A DNA stretch of 64,000 nt from Pseudomonas borbori (GTDB lineage Bacteria > Pseudomonadota > Gammaproteobacteria > Pseudomonadales > Pseudomonadaceae): positions 62,001-126,000 of the forward strand of contig NZ_FOWX01000006.1 of NCBI RefSeq assembly GCF_900115555.1, given 5' to 3'. The notes beneath the pieces were generated by a model that did no database searches, was not told the DNA's origin, and saw only the letters and a list, made by a program, of their open reading frames with translations. The position numbers and the translations under genes were made by a program. Each line of letters opens with the position of its first letter. The stretch's first letter is position 1. Of this stretch, positions 8,155 through 18,087 are shown in pieces.

Positions 8155-9006
8155 ATGACCCATGTAATGGCTTGTATCGATGGTTCGCACTCCGCCACCG
8201 GCGTCTGCGACTATGCCGCCTGGGCCAGCCAGCGCCTCGGCGCAGCGCTGTGCTTCCTGCATGTGCTGGATCAGGTGCAGTACCCGCAGCCAAGCGATTT
8301 GTCCGGCAATATCGGCCTGGGCAGCCGCGAGCACCTGCTGGAAGAACTGGCGGCGCTCGACGAAAAGCGCAGCAAGCTGGCCCTGGAACAGGGTCATCAC
8401 CTGCTCGAAGCGGCCAAGGCCCGCGCCATCGCCGATGGCGTGGCCAACCCGCAACTGCGTCAACGGCATGGCGACCTGGTCGAGAGCCTCGCCGAACTGC
8501 AGCAGGACATCCGCCTGCTGGTGATCGGCCGCCAGGGCGAAACCAGCGACAACCTCAGCCAGCTGGTCGGCAGCCATCTGGAGAACGTGATCCGCACCCT
8601 GCAGCGGCCGATCCTGGTCAGTTGCGGCGAATTCAAGGCGCCGCAGAGCTATATGTTCGCCTACGACGGCAGCGCCACCGCGCGCAAAGGCATCGAGCTG
8701 ATCGCCGCCAGCCCGCTGCTCAAGGGCCTGCCATGTCACCTGCTGATGGTCGGCGCCGACACCAGCGACGCCTGGGAGCAGCTCAAGTCCGCCGAGCGGG
8801 TGCTGCAGGATTCGGCCAGCGCGGTGCACCTGGCGATCCGCGCCGGCGAAGTCGAGCCGACCCTGCACGCCTACCAGGCCGAGCACGCCATCGACCTGCT
8901 GGCCATGGGCGCCTACGGCCACTCGCGGATTCGTCAGTTCCTGGTCGGCAGCACCACCAGCCAGCTGCTACGCTCCAGCACCGGCCCGCTGCTGATCCTG
9001 CGCTAG
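8155..9006 (+). CDS. Tandem-domain universal stress protein
   Basis: A 283-residue protein made of two UspA folds. The first (about 1-155) has a degenerate nucleotide loop ending in LVIGRQGETSDNLSQLVGSHLENV. The second (about 160-283) keeps the ATP-binding signature G-x2-G-x9-G-S-T in GAYGHSRIRQFLVGSTT. An AGGAG ribosome-binding site lies just upstream, 13 bases after the SulP gene. The linkage suggests the Usp protein modulates or reports on the transporter, but that is inference. Usp proteins bind ATP or AMP and support stress survival; direct partners are unknown. Confidence 0.88.
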   Translation: MTHVMACIDGSHSATGVCDYAAWASQRLGAALCFLHVLDQVQYPQPSDLSGNIGLGSREHLLEELAALDEKRSKLALEQGHHLLEAAKARAIADGVANPQLRQRHGDLVESLAELQQDIRLLVIGRQGETSDNLSQLVGSHLENVIRTLQRPILVSCGEFKAPQSYMFAYDGSATARKGIELIAASPLLKGLPCHLLMVGADTSDAWEQLKSAERVLQDSASAVHLAIRAGEVEPTLHAYQAEHAIDLLAMGAYGHSRIRQFLVGSTTSQLLRSSTGPLLILR

Positions 9007-9094
9007 GGGGTACATGTGTGATGATGGCAAAGTGGTGTTCCAGACCTGACTGACGCACTATGGCCGGGCCCAGCAGTTTTTGTGATCACACACT

Positions 9095-10216
9095 ATGAGC
9101 AACGCCGAAGTACCCCGCGACCCGCAGACCTTCGTGCTTTGGCGCGAAGCCCAGGACACCCGCGTGCGCACGCGCCTGGGCGGTATCTATTACCTGCTGG
9201 CCTGGTTGCTGACCTGGCTGTTCAGCGCCAACCCGACCGAGTTGCTGGCCTGGGGCCTGGTCGGAGCCGGACTTTTCGCCCTGCTGCTGGCGCTGCGCCT
9301 GCTCCATCGCCTGCCCGCGCAGGAGACCCCGCAAGCGCTGCGCACCTGGCTCGACCGCCATTGGGGCCTGGTTCTGCTCACCGCACTGGCCTGGGGTCTG
9401 GTGCATGCCTGGAGCCTGAACGACCCGGCATTCGCCAGTTCCCGGCTGATCGCCACCCTCAGCACCATCGCCTTCAGCACGGCGATGGCCTTCAACTTCT
9501 CGATGCGCAAGGGCCGCGCCAGCGTCGCCCTGCTCCTGCTCTATCTACCCGGCCTGGTCGCACTGGCCATGAATTGGCGCGAACAACAGGCGATCCTGAT
9601 CACCCTGGCCTGCTACCTGAGCTACCTGCTGCTGGCGCTCAACCGCAGCCACCGCGAGTATCACAACACCCTGACGCTCGAACTCAAGCTGCTGGAACAA
9701 CAGCAACGCCTGGACCTGCTCAGCCGCACCGACAGCCTGACCCAACTGGGCAATCGTTATCAGTTCAACAACCTGTTCCCGGCGCTGGTCGCCAGCGCCC
9801 AACGCCAGCGCGAGCCGATGTCGCTGGTGCTGCTGGATATCGACTTCTTCAAGCGCATCAACGACCAGCACGGCCATGCCTGCGGCGACGCCTGCCTCAG
9901 CGCCTTCGCCGAACGCATGCGCCAGGTGTTCCGCCGCGGCAGCGATGCCCTGCTGCGCCTGGGCGGCGAAGAGTTCGGCGTGCTGATGCCCAACACCCCG
10001 CTGGAACAGGCCTGCCTGCTGGCGGAGAGCTTTCGCCAGGAACTGACCCGCGAAGACTTCCACGTACAGGGCAACAGCCTGCCACTGACCGCCAGCCTCG
10101 GCGTCGGCTGCTTCGATCCGCAGCGCGACGACAGCACCGAAGCCTTCTACAAGCGCGTCGACGCGGCTCTTTACCAGGCCAAGGGGGCGGGCCGCAATTG
10201 CCTGGTCCGGGCCTGA
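9095..10216 (+). CDS. Membrane-bound diguanylate cyclase (first of a tandem pair)
   Basis: A 373-residue protein. The N-terminal about 190 residues form about six transmembrane helices grouped as in a compact membrane sensor, followed by a short coiled-coil linker (LELKLLEQQQRLDLLSRTD). The C-terminal GGDEF domain has the active-site variant GGEEF and, five residues upstream, an RGSD inhibitory site. It should therefore make cyclic di-GMP from two GTP and be feedback-inhibited. The input signal is unknown. The next gene is a close paralogue in the same orientation, 131 bases downstream. Confidence 0.9.
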   Translation: MSNAEVPRDPQTFVLWREAQDTRVRTRLGGIYYLLAWLLTWLFSANPTELLAWGLVGAGLFALLLALRLLHRLPAQETPQALRTWLDRHWGLVLLTALAWGLVHAWSLNDPAFASSRLIATLSTIAFSTAMAFNFSMRKGRASVALLLLYLPGLVALAMNWREQQAILITLACYLSYLLLALNRSHREYHNTLTLELKLLEQQQRLDLLSRTDSLTQLGNRYQFNNLFPALVASAQRQREPMSLVLLDIDFFKRINDQHGHACGDACLSAFAERMRQVFRRGSDALLRLGGEEFGVLMPNTPLEQACLLAESFRQELTREDFHVQGNSLPLTASLGVGCFDPQRDDSTEAFYKRVDAALYQAKGAGRNCLVRA

Positions 10217-10273
10217 GCATGAGAGCTTGTAAAAACTCTCGCCTACTGCGACCGATGCAACGAGCGCGGGCTC

Positions 10274-10297
10274 GGCAAAGGCAAAGGCAAAGGCAAA
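10274..10297. repeat. Hexanucleotide tandem repeat (GGCAAA)x4
   Basis: Four perfect GGCAAA units lie in the 131-base gap between the two diguanylate cyclase genes, ending 50 bases before the second start codon. Copy-number change by slippage could alter promoter spacing, but no variation can be seen in a single sequence. Confidence 0.75.
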
Positions 10298-10347
10298 TGG
10301 CCATCGTTCGACTAGGCTGAAACTGTAGCTCTCCGAGTACGACGCCG

Positions 10348-11472
10348 ATGAAGTCTGAGTCTGCGGCCTCCAGCACCAGCCTCAGCTTGTGGCGGGAGGC
10401 AAGCGACACCCATGTCCGCTCCAGGTTTGCCGGCTACTACTACCTGCTCGCCTGGGGGCTGCTCTGGTTCACCAGCAGCGAGCCCTGGGAGAACCTCTGG
10501 GCCTGGGGTGGCGGCAGCCTGCTGTTGCTGCTGTTCTTCGCCCTGCGCAGCCACCATCGCCCATCGGCACAGCTCGACCCGGCGCAACTGCAGCGCTGGC
10601 TGGATTTGCACTGGCTGGCCATTCTCCTTCAGTCGATGACCTGGGGCCTGATGCTGGCAGGCATTCAGCTGCACCCCGAGATAGTCGCCTCGCACCTGCT
10701 GATCATGCTCAGCGTGGTGGTATTCGGCACATCCCTGGCGTTTACCTACCCGATGCGCATGGGCCGTTGCGCGCTGGCTATCCTGCTGACCTACCTGCCC
10801 AGCACGGCGATCAAGTTCCATCTGGGCATCGGCGATATCGGCGAATCCGTGGCCCTGGTGATCTACCTGGGCTATCTGGGCCTGTTCCTCTATCGCTGGA
10901 ACCGCGAATACCGCATCGGCCTCGAGCGCGAACTGCGCCTGCTGCTGCACGGCGAGCAACTGGACCGCCTGAGCCGCACCGACGCCCTGACCGGCCTGGG
11001 CAATCGATATCAGTTCAACGCCCTGCTACCCGCCTGGCTGGCCAACGCACGCCGGCAAAACGGCCAGCTGACCCTGGTGTTGCTGGATATCGATTACTTC
11101 AAGGCGGTCAACGACCAGTACGGCCACCGCACCGGCGACCTCGGCCTGCAGGCCTTCGCCGAACGCATGCGCCAGGTGTTCCGCCGCGACAGCGATATCC
11201 TGCTGCGCCTGGGCGGCGAGGAGTTCGCCGTGCTGATGCCCGACACCATGCTGGAGCAGGCCATCCCACTGGCCGAACGCTTTCGCGCTGATTTGGCCGC
11301 ACAACCGCTGCGCGTAGAGGCGCAAGTGGAGGAGCTGCCACTGACCTGCAGCCTCGGCATCGGCCACTTCCTGCCGCTGTGTGACGACTCGGCGGAAACC
11401 TTCTACAAAAGGGTCGACGACGCCCTCTATCGGGCCAAGGCCAGGGGCCGCAACCGGCTCGAACTGGCCTGA
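10348..11472 (+). CDS. Membrane-bound diguanylate cyclase (second of a tandem pair)
   Basis: A 374-residue paralogue of the preceding cyclase, sharing LWREASDTHVRSRF near the N-terminus, multiple membrane helices to about residue 195, and a GGDEF domain with active-site GGEEF. An RDSD inhibitory site lies five residues before it, so an active, product-inhibited c-di-GMP synthase is expected. The sequences are similar along their whole length but clearly diverged in the membrane part, so they may sense different signals. It ends four bases from the convergent chemoreceptor gene, leaving no room for a separate terminator. Confidence 0.9.
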   Translation: MKSESAASSTSLSLWREASDTHVRSRFAGYYYLLAWGLLWFTSSEPWENLWAWGGGSLLLLLFFALRSHHRPSAQLDPAQLQRWLDLHWLAILLQSMTWGLMLAGIQLHPEIVASHLLIMLSVVVFGTSLAFTYPMRMGRCALAILLTYLPSTAIKFHLGIGDIGESVALVIYLGYLGLFLYRWNREYRIGLERELRLLLHGEQLDRLSRTDALTGLGNRYQFNALLPAWLANARRQNGQLTLVLLDIDYFKAVNDQYGHRTGDLGLQAFAERMRQVFRRDSDILLRLGGEEFAVLMPDTMLEQAIPLAERFRADLAAQPLRVEAQVEELPLTCSLGIGHFLPLCDDSAETFYKRVDDALYRAKARGRNRLELA

Positions 11473-11475
11473 CCG

Positions 11476-13407
11476 CTAGAGCCTGAAACTACCCATCTGC
11501 CTGCTCAGATCAGCGGCCAGGCCGCTCAGGGTCTGGCAGTCCGCACGGCAACTGCGTACCTCGCCGGCGGTGGCATGCGCCAGGTCGGCGATGCCCTGGA
11601 CGTTGCGGTTGATGTCCTCGGTGACCGCCGACTGCTCCTCGGTCGCCGCCGCCACCTGGGTGTTCATGTCGCTGATCTTTTCCACCTGCGCGGTGATGGC
11701 GCCGAGCGACTGACCGGTGCGCTGGCTGGCGACGACGCCGGTGCCGGTCGCTACCTGCCCGGCGTGCATCGAACTGACCGCCTTTTCCGCGCCCTGCTTG
11801 AGACGCTGGATCATCTGCCGGATCTCATCGGTCGAACTCTGGGTGCGACTGGCCAGGCTGCGCACCTCGTCGGCGACCACGGCAAAGCCGCGGCCCATCT
11901 CGCCGGCGCGCGCCGCCTCGATGGCGGCATTCAGCGCCAGCAGGTTGGTCTGCTCGGAAATCCCGCGGATCACCGCCAGCACCTGGTCGATGGACCCTAC
12001 CTGTTGCGCCAACTCGCTCACCGCAGCAGTCGCACTGCCGATTTCGGCGGACATCTGCTCGATATGCCCGATCGACTGACCGACCACCTGACGCGCCTGC
12101 TGCGCTTCGTCACGCGCGCTGTGCGACGCCTGCGCGGCACTGCTCGCATTGCCTGCGATCTCCTGCACGGTCAGGCCCATTTCATGCACCGCGGTGGCGA
12201 CCATGTCGGTCATCTCCTGCTGCTGGCCCGCCCGCTCGGCGGTGTTCTCCACCACCTGCGCAACCTGGCCGACCGCACTGTGCAGCCGCTCGCTGGTGGC
12301 CAGCACCGCAGCGATCAGTTCGCGCTGGCTACCGACAAAACGGTTGAAGCCGCGGGCCAGATTGCCCAGTTCATCGGCGCGCGACTCGTCCAGACGGCGG
12401 GTCAGATCGCCGCCGCCACTGCCGATTTCCAGCAGCGCCGCAGTGACCTGACGAATCGGCCGCACCAGACCCCGCGCCAGCAGCACCACCAGGCCGAGGA
12501 ACAACAGGGCCACGCCGATGCCGATCAGACTGGTCGTCCACAGCGCCTGCCGCGCCTCGGCGTAGATCTCCGCCTCCGGCACCTCGCTGACCAGCCACCA
12601 GTCCAGGCTGGCGAGTTTTTGCGCCACGCCCAGGTAGGTTTGCCCGTCACGCTCGAAGCGCACCGCCTGGCCAGCGCTGCCGAGCAGTTCCTGCGCCGGG
12701 CCGTCGCCAAACAGCTCGCGCAGCTGTGCGCGACCATTAAGCTCGGCCTGTGGATGAATCCTGATAGCGCCCTGGCCATCGACCAGGAACACCTGGCCGT
12801 TGGCGCCGAAACGAAAGTCGCCGATCATCTGCGACATGGCCGCAAGGCTGTAACCCAGCCCCGAAACGCCCAGGGTCTGGCCATCGCGCTCGATCCGCTG
12901 ATTGATGAACAGGGTTGGCTGGCGGCTAGTCTTGTCGATATCGATTTCCAGCACCCGGTCGCGGTCGCTGTCGACCAGCGTATAGAACCACTGACTTTCC
13001 GCTTGATTACGCTTGAGGGTGCGCAGCAGTCCGTCGCCGGTGGTGTAGTGGCCGCTGTGCAACGCGGCAATCGAGGTGGTCAAGGCATTTTGCTGGGCGC
13101 GCACGCCTTCCAGGTAACGGGCGAACTCCCCGCGGCGGGCGTCGTCCTCCCCCGCGGCCAGCCAATCCTCAACCAGGCTGTTTGCGGCGATCCCGGCATT
13201 GGCGGTGATCGGTGCGCCTAGCACCCGCTCCAGGTCGTTGCGGATCGACAGCACCCGTGCCGGCAACGCCTCCTCCACCAGATAACGCTCGGTCAGGCGA
13301 TTGACCACCGCCGAATAGATACCCACCACGATCAGGATGCTGGCGAGCAACGCCGCGCCCATGCTGAGGATCAATTGCCATTGGACGCTGCGCTGCCAGA
13401 GATGCAT
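11476..13407 (-). CDS. Methyl-accepting chemotaxis protein with dCache-type periplasmic sensor
   Basis: A 643-residue chemoreceptor. The first transmembrane helix is near residues 10-32. A periplasmic sensor of about 270 residues follows, with two PAS-like halves (WFYTLVDSD...IDID and [16 protein letters not shown]) as in dCache domains. The second membrane helix is near 312-332, with a HAMP domain ([16 protein letters not shown]) to about 385. The signalling domain has the conserved hairpin tip [21 protein letters not shown]. It would relay ligand binding to CheA/CheW. There is no CheR-tethering pentapeptide at the C-terminus (ends MGSFRL). ATG 13407 is preferred; an in-frame start at 13470 would add 21 residues. 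The ligand is unknown. Confidence 0.9.
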   Translation of the reverse strand: MHLWQRSVQWQLILSMGAALLASILIVVGIYSAVVNRLTERYLVEEALPARVLSIRNDLERVLGAPITANAGIAANSLVEDWLAAGEDDARRGEFARYLEGVRAQQNALTTSIAALHSGHYTTGDGLLRTLKRNQAESQWFYTLVDSDRDRVLEIDIDKTSRQPTLFINQRIERDGQTLGVSGLGYSLAAMSQMIGDFRFGANGQVFLVDGQGAIRIHPQAELNGRAQLRELFGDGPAQELLGSAGQAVRFERDGQTYLGVAQKLASLDWWLVSEVPEAEIYAEARQALWTTSLIGIGVALLFLGLVVLLARGLVRPIRQVTAALLEIGSGGGDLTRRLDESRADELGNLARGFNRFVGSQRELIAAVLATSERLHSAVGQVAQVVENTAERAGQQQEMTDMVATAVHEMGLTVQEIAGNASSAAQASHSARDEAQQARQVVGQSIGHIEQMSAEIGSATAAVSELAQQVGSIDQVLAVIRGISEQTNLLALNAAIEAARAGEMGRGFAVVADEVRSLASRTQSSTDEIRQMIQRLKQGAEKAVSSMHAGQVATGTGVVASQRTGQSLGAITAQVEKISDMNTQVAAATEEQSAVTEDINRNVQGIADLAHATAGEVRSCRADCQTLSGLAADLSRQMGSFRL

Positions 13408-13538
13408 GGAAAGCCTGCCGTGGTTATTGTTGTGAGTAGACGACTTAACTGGATACAGCATTGTGCACAATTATTCAGATTGTGACAGCCAATAACAGTT
13501 ATCGAGCACCCGTCACTACAGCCGGATGAACAGCCGAC

Positions 13539-15386
13539 TCACGACGCATACAGCACCACCCCCTGCTTGCCACTGCGCTTGCGCTGGTACATGGCCTGAT
13601 CGGCCTGGCGCAGCAGGGTCTCGCTATCCGGCGCGATACCGTCGCTGAAGCTGATGCCGATGCTGGCGCCAACGCTGACACTTTCATCCTTGAGCGCCAC
13701 CGGCAAACTGATGGCCTGCAACAGGCGCTCGGCCAGCACCAGGACTTCCTGCCGGTTGTGGATACCTTCGCTGAGCAGAATGAATTCATCGCCACCCAGC
13801 CGGGCGACCAGATCGCTACCCCGGGCAAACGCCTGCAGCCGCCCGGCGATCTCGATCAGCACGCGGTCCCCCGCCGCATGCCCCCACTCGTCGTTGATGT
13901 CCTTGAAGCCGTCCAGATCGATCAACACCAGCGCCAGCAACTCGCCGCGCCGCCTGGTGCGCAACATGGCCTGCTGCATATGGCTGGCCAGGGCGGTCCG
14001 GTTGGCCAGCCCGGTCAGCGGATCCTGCATGGCCTGCGCTGCCAGCCGGGCATTGGCTTCGGCCAGCGCCTCGGTGCGCTCGGCAACCCGCTGTTCCAGT
14101 ACTTTCTCCTGCTGCAGCGCGGCGGCCAGCGCCTGCTTCTGCGCCTCTTCCTGGAGCCGCTTGAGCTTGTTGAAGCGCGCCGCCAAGCCCAGCGAGAGTA
14201 GGAGCATCTCCATGGCCGAGCCAATCTGCATGGCGTTGATCGTGATGAAACTGGACGGGATCAGCGCGAAATTACGCAGCGCCAGCAGGCTGCCGCCGAT
14301 CAGCAACGCCAGCCAGGCCAGCACGAAGATCCGCGCACCGGGTACTCGCCTGGCCACGCAGATGACCCCGGTGAGCAGCAGCACCACCGCGCTGACCAGG
14401 CCGACGATGGACATCAGTTGCAGGGCCAGCTGCACCTCGATCAACAGGGTGGCCAGGGTCGCCAGTGCCGCCAGACCGGCCCATACGCGCAGGTAACGGT
14501 CGAGCCTGGGCGTGCGCCGCGCGGTACACAAGAACGCCTGGGCAAACAGCACCCCGAGCGTGGCCGCCAAACTGATGCCCAGCGGCAGCAGCCGATTGCC
14601 CAGCGTGCCCAGGTTGGGCCACAGGTACTGGGCGCCCAGGCCGTTGATGGCCAGTACGCCAACCCCGAAGCTGGCGACAAAACACACATACAGAATGAAC
14701 GAGCGCTCACGCAACACCGCGAACAGCAGCAGGTTATAGCTGCCCAGTGCCAGCAACGCGCCGAAGTACAGGGCCAGCAGCACATAGCCCTTTTGGCTGT
14801 ATTGCTGAAAGCCCGCCGCCGGCCATAGCCGACTATCCAGGGTCAGGCTGCCTGCGGAGTGCGCGCGAATGAACAGCCTGCGCTGCTCGCCCGGCGCCAG
14901 GCGCAGGGCAAAGACCGGATTGCGATGGCCGATGCTGCGCTCGCCGTAGGCCAGGGTGTCGCCAGAGTGCTGAACCTTGATGCCATCCGCGCCGACACTG
15001 TAGAGGCTGACCCGGTCGAGCGAGGCGTAGCGCATCTCGATCAGCCAATCGCTGAGCTGGTCGGCCGTGGAGACCAGGTCGAGGCTCAGCCAGAGATGAT
15101 CGTGGGTATAGCCGAAATTCAGATCGCGCCGTTCACTGGCCGGGCGGAACTGCCCGGTCTGCTGCACAACCTGTTCGATCTGCAGACTGCCCGTCGGGTC
15201 GCGCAGATAGCTTATGTAGGGCTGCAGAGCGATGGCCGATTGCGCGCCGTCGACAATCAGCACCGGCTGCTCGGCAACGGCCCTTGCGCTGGTCAGCAGC
15301 AGGCACACCAGGAGCAGGATTCCGGCAACCCGGCCTGCTGGCCGTCGGCCCGTGAGCCGACCGCAACGCACGGGCAGCGACCCCAT
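13539..15386 (-). CDS. 7TM-DISM diguanylate cyclase
   Basis: A 615-residue protein. A signal peptide (about 1-38) precedes a periplasmic 7TMR-DISMED2 domain. That is followed by seven transmembrane helices of the DISM type (starting YVLLALYFGALLALGSYNLLL), a coiled coil (about 400-440, LQQEKVLEQRVAERTEAL) and a C-terminal GGDEF domain with GGDEF intact and an upstream RGSD inhibitory site. It is expected to make c-di-GMP in response to a periplasmic, possibly carbohydrate-like, ligand. It shares its sensor type with LadS later in the window. ATG 15386 was chosen because the signal peptide starts there; longer in-frame extensions run into the pbpC coding region and are not protein-like. Confidence 0.88.
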   Translation of the reverse strand: MGSLPVRCGRLTGRRPAGRVAGILLLVCLLLTSARAVAEQPVLIVDGAQSAIALQPYISYLRDPTGSLQIEQVVQQTGQFRPASERRDLNFGYTHDHLWLSLDLVSTADQLSDWLIEMRYASLDRVSLYSVGADGIKVQHSGDTLAYGERSIGHRNPVFALRLAPGEQRRLFIRAHSAGSLTLDSRLWPAAGFQQYSQKGYVLLALYFGALLALGSYNLLLFAVLRERSFILYVCFVASFGVGVLAINGLGAQYLWPNLGTLGNRLLPLGISLAATLGVLFAQAFLCTARRTPRLDRYLRVWAGLAALATLATLLIEVQLALQLMSIVGLVSAVVLLLTGVICVARRVPGARIFVLAWLALLIGGSLLALRNFALIPSSFITINAMQIGSAMEMLLLSLGLAARFNKLKRLQEEAQKQALAAALQQEKVLEQRVAERTEALAEANARLAAQAMQDPLTGLANRTALASHMQQAMLRTRRRGELLALVLIDLDGFKDINDEWGHAAGDRVLIEIAGRLQAFARGSDLVARLGGDEFILLSEGIHNRQEVLVLAERLLQAISLPVALKDESVSVGASIGISFSDGIAPDSETLLRQADQAMYQRKRSGKQGVVLYAS

Positions 15387-15594
15387 GGCCAGTGCCCCCA
15401 GGGTCGAAGCCCGCGCAGATAGACAGGCGAATACAACAGCCACCGAAAACTTATCCCGCACACCCAACGCCTCATAGCCATAGGCCTGCAATAGCATTGC
15501 GCCAGCCGCCCCTGGGTATTGACGATAGCGCAGCAGAGGGTTGTGCGCTGCAACAACAGGCCGGCCGGCAGCAAACGCCAGCGCCTGCACTTGG

Positions 15595-17952
15595 CTAATC
15601 GCCGATCCCGAACTCCAGCCGCGCGGTCTGCCCGCTCTCGTCCAGCACGCTGAGCTGGTAGCGGCCGCTGCGGCTGAAAGCGTGGTTGAAGTCGGCCTCG
15701 GCGGTGGTTTCACCGAGCGGCTGGCCATCGACGAACCACCAGCGCCGACCGCTGCCACCCAGGGCCGAGAGACGCAGACGCAGCGGCTCGGCGCTCGCAG
15801 CCGGGCGGCGCAGGCGGTCGCCCTGACGCACGCCGACGATCGACAGCGGCGCAGCAACTGGCGCACGTAGTGGCGGGCAGCTCGCATCGACAGCCGGCAA
15901 GCGTGCACTGCGCCGCTCGCGACGCGGCAGCCAGGGCTCCAGGGGCGCGGGCCACAAGGCGATGGGGCGAGACTCGGCGCCGGGACAGCTGGCATCGACG
16001 CGCAATCCCCCGGCACCGACCCAGACATTCTCCAGCAAGCCCAACCCCAGCGGCTGATCCAGCGCCTGCAGGGTCGGCGGCGTGGTGCCGGTCAGGGTCC
16101 AGGCGAAGCGCTGGCGCCGGCAATTGGGGTCGTCCTTGGCCATGGGCTGGCCCAGCGGCCAGCAGATCGCCGCGACGCCGACTTCGGCCGGTTGCGGCTC
16201 GGCCGACAAGGCGATGCCGCGCTGGCTGTCGCGGTTGACCAACAGATCGTGCACCTGCAGCAGCAAGGGCGCGGCCGAAGCCAGGCCGAACTGGCCGGCT
16301 ACCGGGGTGCCGTCCGGCCGACCGATCCACACGCCGATGACATGCCGCGGCGCCACGCCGATCGCCCAGGCATCGCGAAAGCCGTAGCTGGTGCCGGTCT
16401 TCCAGGCCAGGGTCGGGCGCGGCACCAACTGCGCGCGCGGGTCGCGGTCCGGGCGCGCCTGGCCGCTGAGGATGCGCCGAATGATCCAGGCCGCCCCCGG
16501 CGACAGCAGGCGCCGCTCGTACAGCGCATCCTGCGGCTGAAAACGCAGACGCGCGGCCTTGCCGCCACGGGCGAAGGCGCTGTAGCCGCCGACCAGCTCC
16601 TCCAGGCGGCTGCCGGCGCCGCCGAGGATCAGCGCCAGATTCGGCTCGGCCAGCGGCGGCAGGGCCAGCGGCACGCCGGCGCTGCGCAGTTCGCCGGCGA
16701 AGCGCTTGGGCCCGTAGGCCTCCAGCAGCTGCACCGCCGGCAGGTTGAGCGAGTTGGCCAGGGCCTCGCTGGCCGCCACCGCGCCACTGAAACCGGCGGC
16801 GAAGTTGCCCGGCCGGTAATCGCCGTAGCGCCGCGGCACGTCCTGCAACAAGGACTCGGAATGGATCAGGCCGGCATCCAGGGCCATGCCGTAGAGAAAG
16901 GGCTTGAGGGTCGAACCGGGCGAGCGCTGGGCGGCGATCATGTCGACATGGCCGAAGCGCTTGGCGTCGCCGAGATCCAGCGAGCCGAGGTAGGCGCGTA
17001 CCGCCATGCTCGGCTGCTCGACCACCAGGATCGCCGCCGAGGTGCGCTCCGGCAGGCGCGCGCGCCAACCCAGCAGCAGCTCTTCCAGGCGCCGCTGCAG
17101 GGCGGCGTCGAGGGTGGTGCGGATCAGCGGCGGGCTGCCGGCCTTGTTCAGCCGCCGCGCCAGCAGGGGCGCGAGCCGCGGCTCTTGACGCGGCGCCAGG
17201 AGCACCGGTTCCTCCAGGGCATCCGCGATCGCCGCGTGCGGCCACACCGCGAAACTGTCCAGGCGCTTGAGCACCTTGTCCCGCGCCGCCCGGGCGCGCT
17301 CGGGGTGGCGATCCGGACGCAGGCGGCTGGGCGCCTGCGGCAGCACCGCGAGCAAGGCCGCCTCGGCGCGGGTCAGATTGGCCGGCGACTTGCCCAGGTA
17401 ACTCCAACTGGCGGCAGCGACGCCCTGCAGGGTGCCGCCGAAGGGCGCGCGGTTCAAATACAGGCCGAGGATTTCCTCCTTGGACAGGTGCCACTCCAGC
17501 TGCGCGGTGCGCCACAGCTGCTTGAGCTTGCCGGCGTAACTGCGCCCATGCGGATCGAGCAGACGCGCCACCTGCATCGACAGGGTGCTGCCGCCGGAAA
17601 CCAGCCGTCCGCCGGACAGGTTCTGCCAGGCCGCGCGGCCCAGGGCCAACGGATTGACCCCCGGATGGCGGTAGAACCAGCGATCCTCGTAGGTCAGCAG
17701 CGCCTCCAGGTAATAGGGCGAAACCTCGTCTGGGCTGACCGGGTAGCGCCACACGCCGTCACCATCGGCGAAACGCCACAGCGGCGTGCCGTCCTCGGCC
17801 AGCACCACCCGCGCCAGATCGTCATCCGGCAGCGGCAGCGGGAACAGGCGGTCGGCAGCGAGCAGCACCAGCATCAGGCACAGGGGCGCAGCCAGCCATG
17901 GGCAGCGCGGCACAGGCCATAGCCCGGTTCCCCGGCCGGTCGACTTAAGCAC
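15595..17952 (-). CDS. pbpC: Penicillin-binding protein 1C
   Basis: A 785-residue bifunctional peptidoglycan synthase. After one membrane helix (about 15-35) comes a GT51 glycosyltransferase domain with EDRWFYRHPGVNP and GGSTLSMQVARLL. The transpeptidase domain has STLK (catalytic Ser), SLN and KTGTS motifs in order, and the C-terminus carries the PBP1C-specific domain. The GTG start at 17952 is preceded by AAGGAG with six bases spacing, which decides it over an ATG further upstream. In many enterobacteria pbpC follows yfhM in one operon. Here both lie on the minus strand in that order but are separated by 600 bases containing an opposite-strand gene. Confidence 0.93.
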   Translation of the reverse strand: MLKSTGRGTGLWPVPRCPWLAAPLCLMLVLLAADRLFPLPLPDDDLARVVLAEDGTPLWRFADGDGVWRYPVSPDEVSPYYLEALLTYEDRWFYRHPGVNPLALGRAAWQNLSGGRLVSGGSTLSMQVARLLDPHGRSYAGKLKQLWRTAQLEWHLSKEEILGLYLNRAPFGGTLQGVAAASWSYLGKSPANLTRAEAALLAVLPQAPSRLRPDRHPERARAARDKVLKRLDSFAVWPHAAIADALEEPVLLAPRQEPRLAPLLARRLNKAGSPPLIRTTLDAALQRRLEELLLGWRARLPERTSAAILVVEQPSMAVRAYLGSLDLGDAKRFGHVDMIAAQRSPGSTLKPFLYGMALDAGLIHSESLLQDVPRRYGDYRPGNFAAGFSGAVAASEALANSLNLPAVQLLEAYGPKRFAGELRSAGVPLALPPLAEPNLALILGGAGSRLEELVGGYSAFARGGKAARLRFQPQDALYERRLLSPGAAWIIRRILSGQARPDRDPRAQLVPRPTLAWKTGTSYGFRDAWAIGVAPRHVIGVWIGRPDGTPVAGQFGLASAAPLLLQVHDLLVNRDSQRGIALSAEPQPAEVGVAAICWPLGQPMAKDDPNCRRQRFAWTLTGTTPPTLQALDQPLGLGLLENVWVGAGGLRVDASCPGAESRPIALWPAPLEPWLPRRERRSARLPAVDASCPPLRAPVAAPLSIVGVRQGDRLRRPAASAEPLRLRLSALGGSGRRWWFVDGQPLGETTAEADFNHAFSRSGRYQLSVLDESGQTARLEFGIGD

Positions 17953-18087
17953 ACGAAACTCCTTGTATAGTGAATCCAGCGACAGCCCTTGTGGCCCAGG
18001 GACGCCCATTGGCCAGCGATACCACCAAATGACTGGCACACTGGCGCCCGGCAACAACTACACCAGACAAACTGGAACAGAAAAAAT

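Noticed and set aside
9897..10409. Minus-strand frames across the diguanylate cyclase genes
   Set aside because: They are complements of GGDEF coding sequence with arginine-rich, featureless translations.
15387..16028. 214-residue N-terminal extension of the 7TM diguanylate cyclase
   Set aside because: It overlaps pbpC coding sequence in another frame, and a proper signal peptide begins at 15,386.
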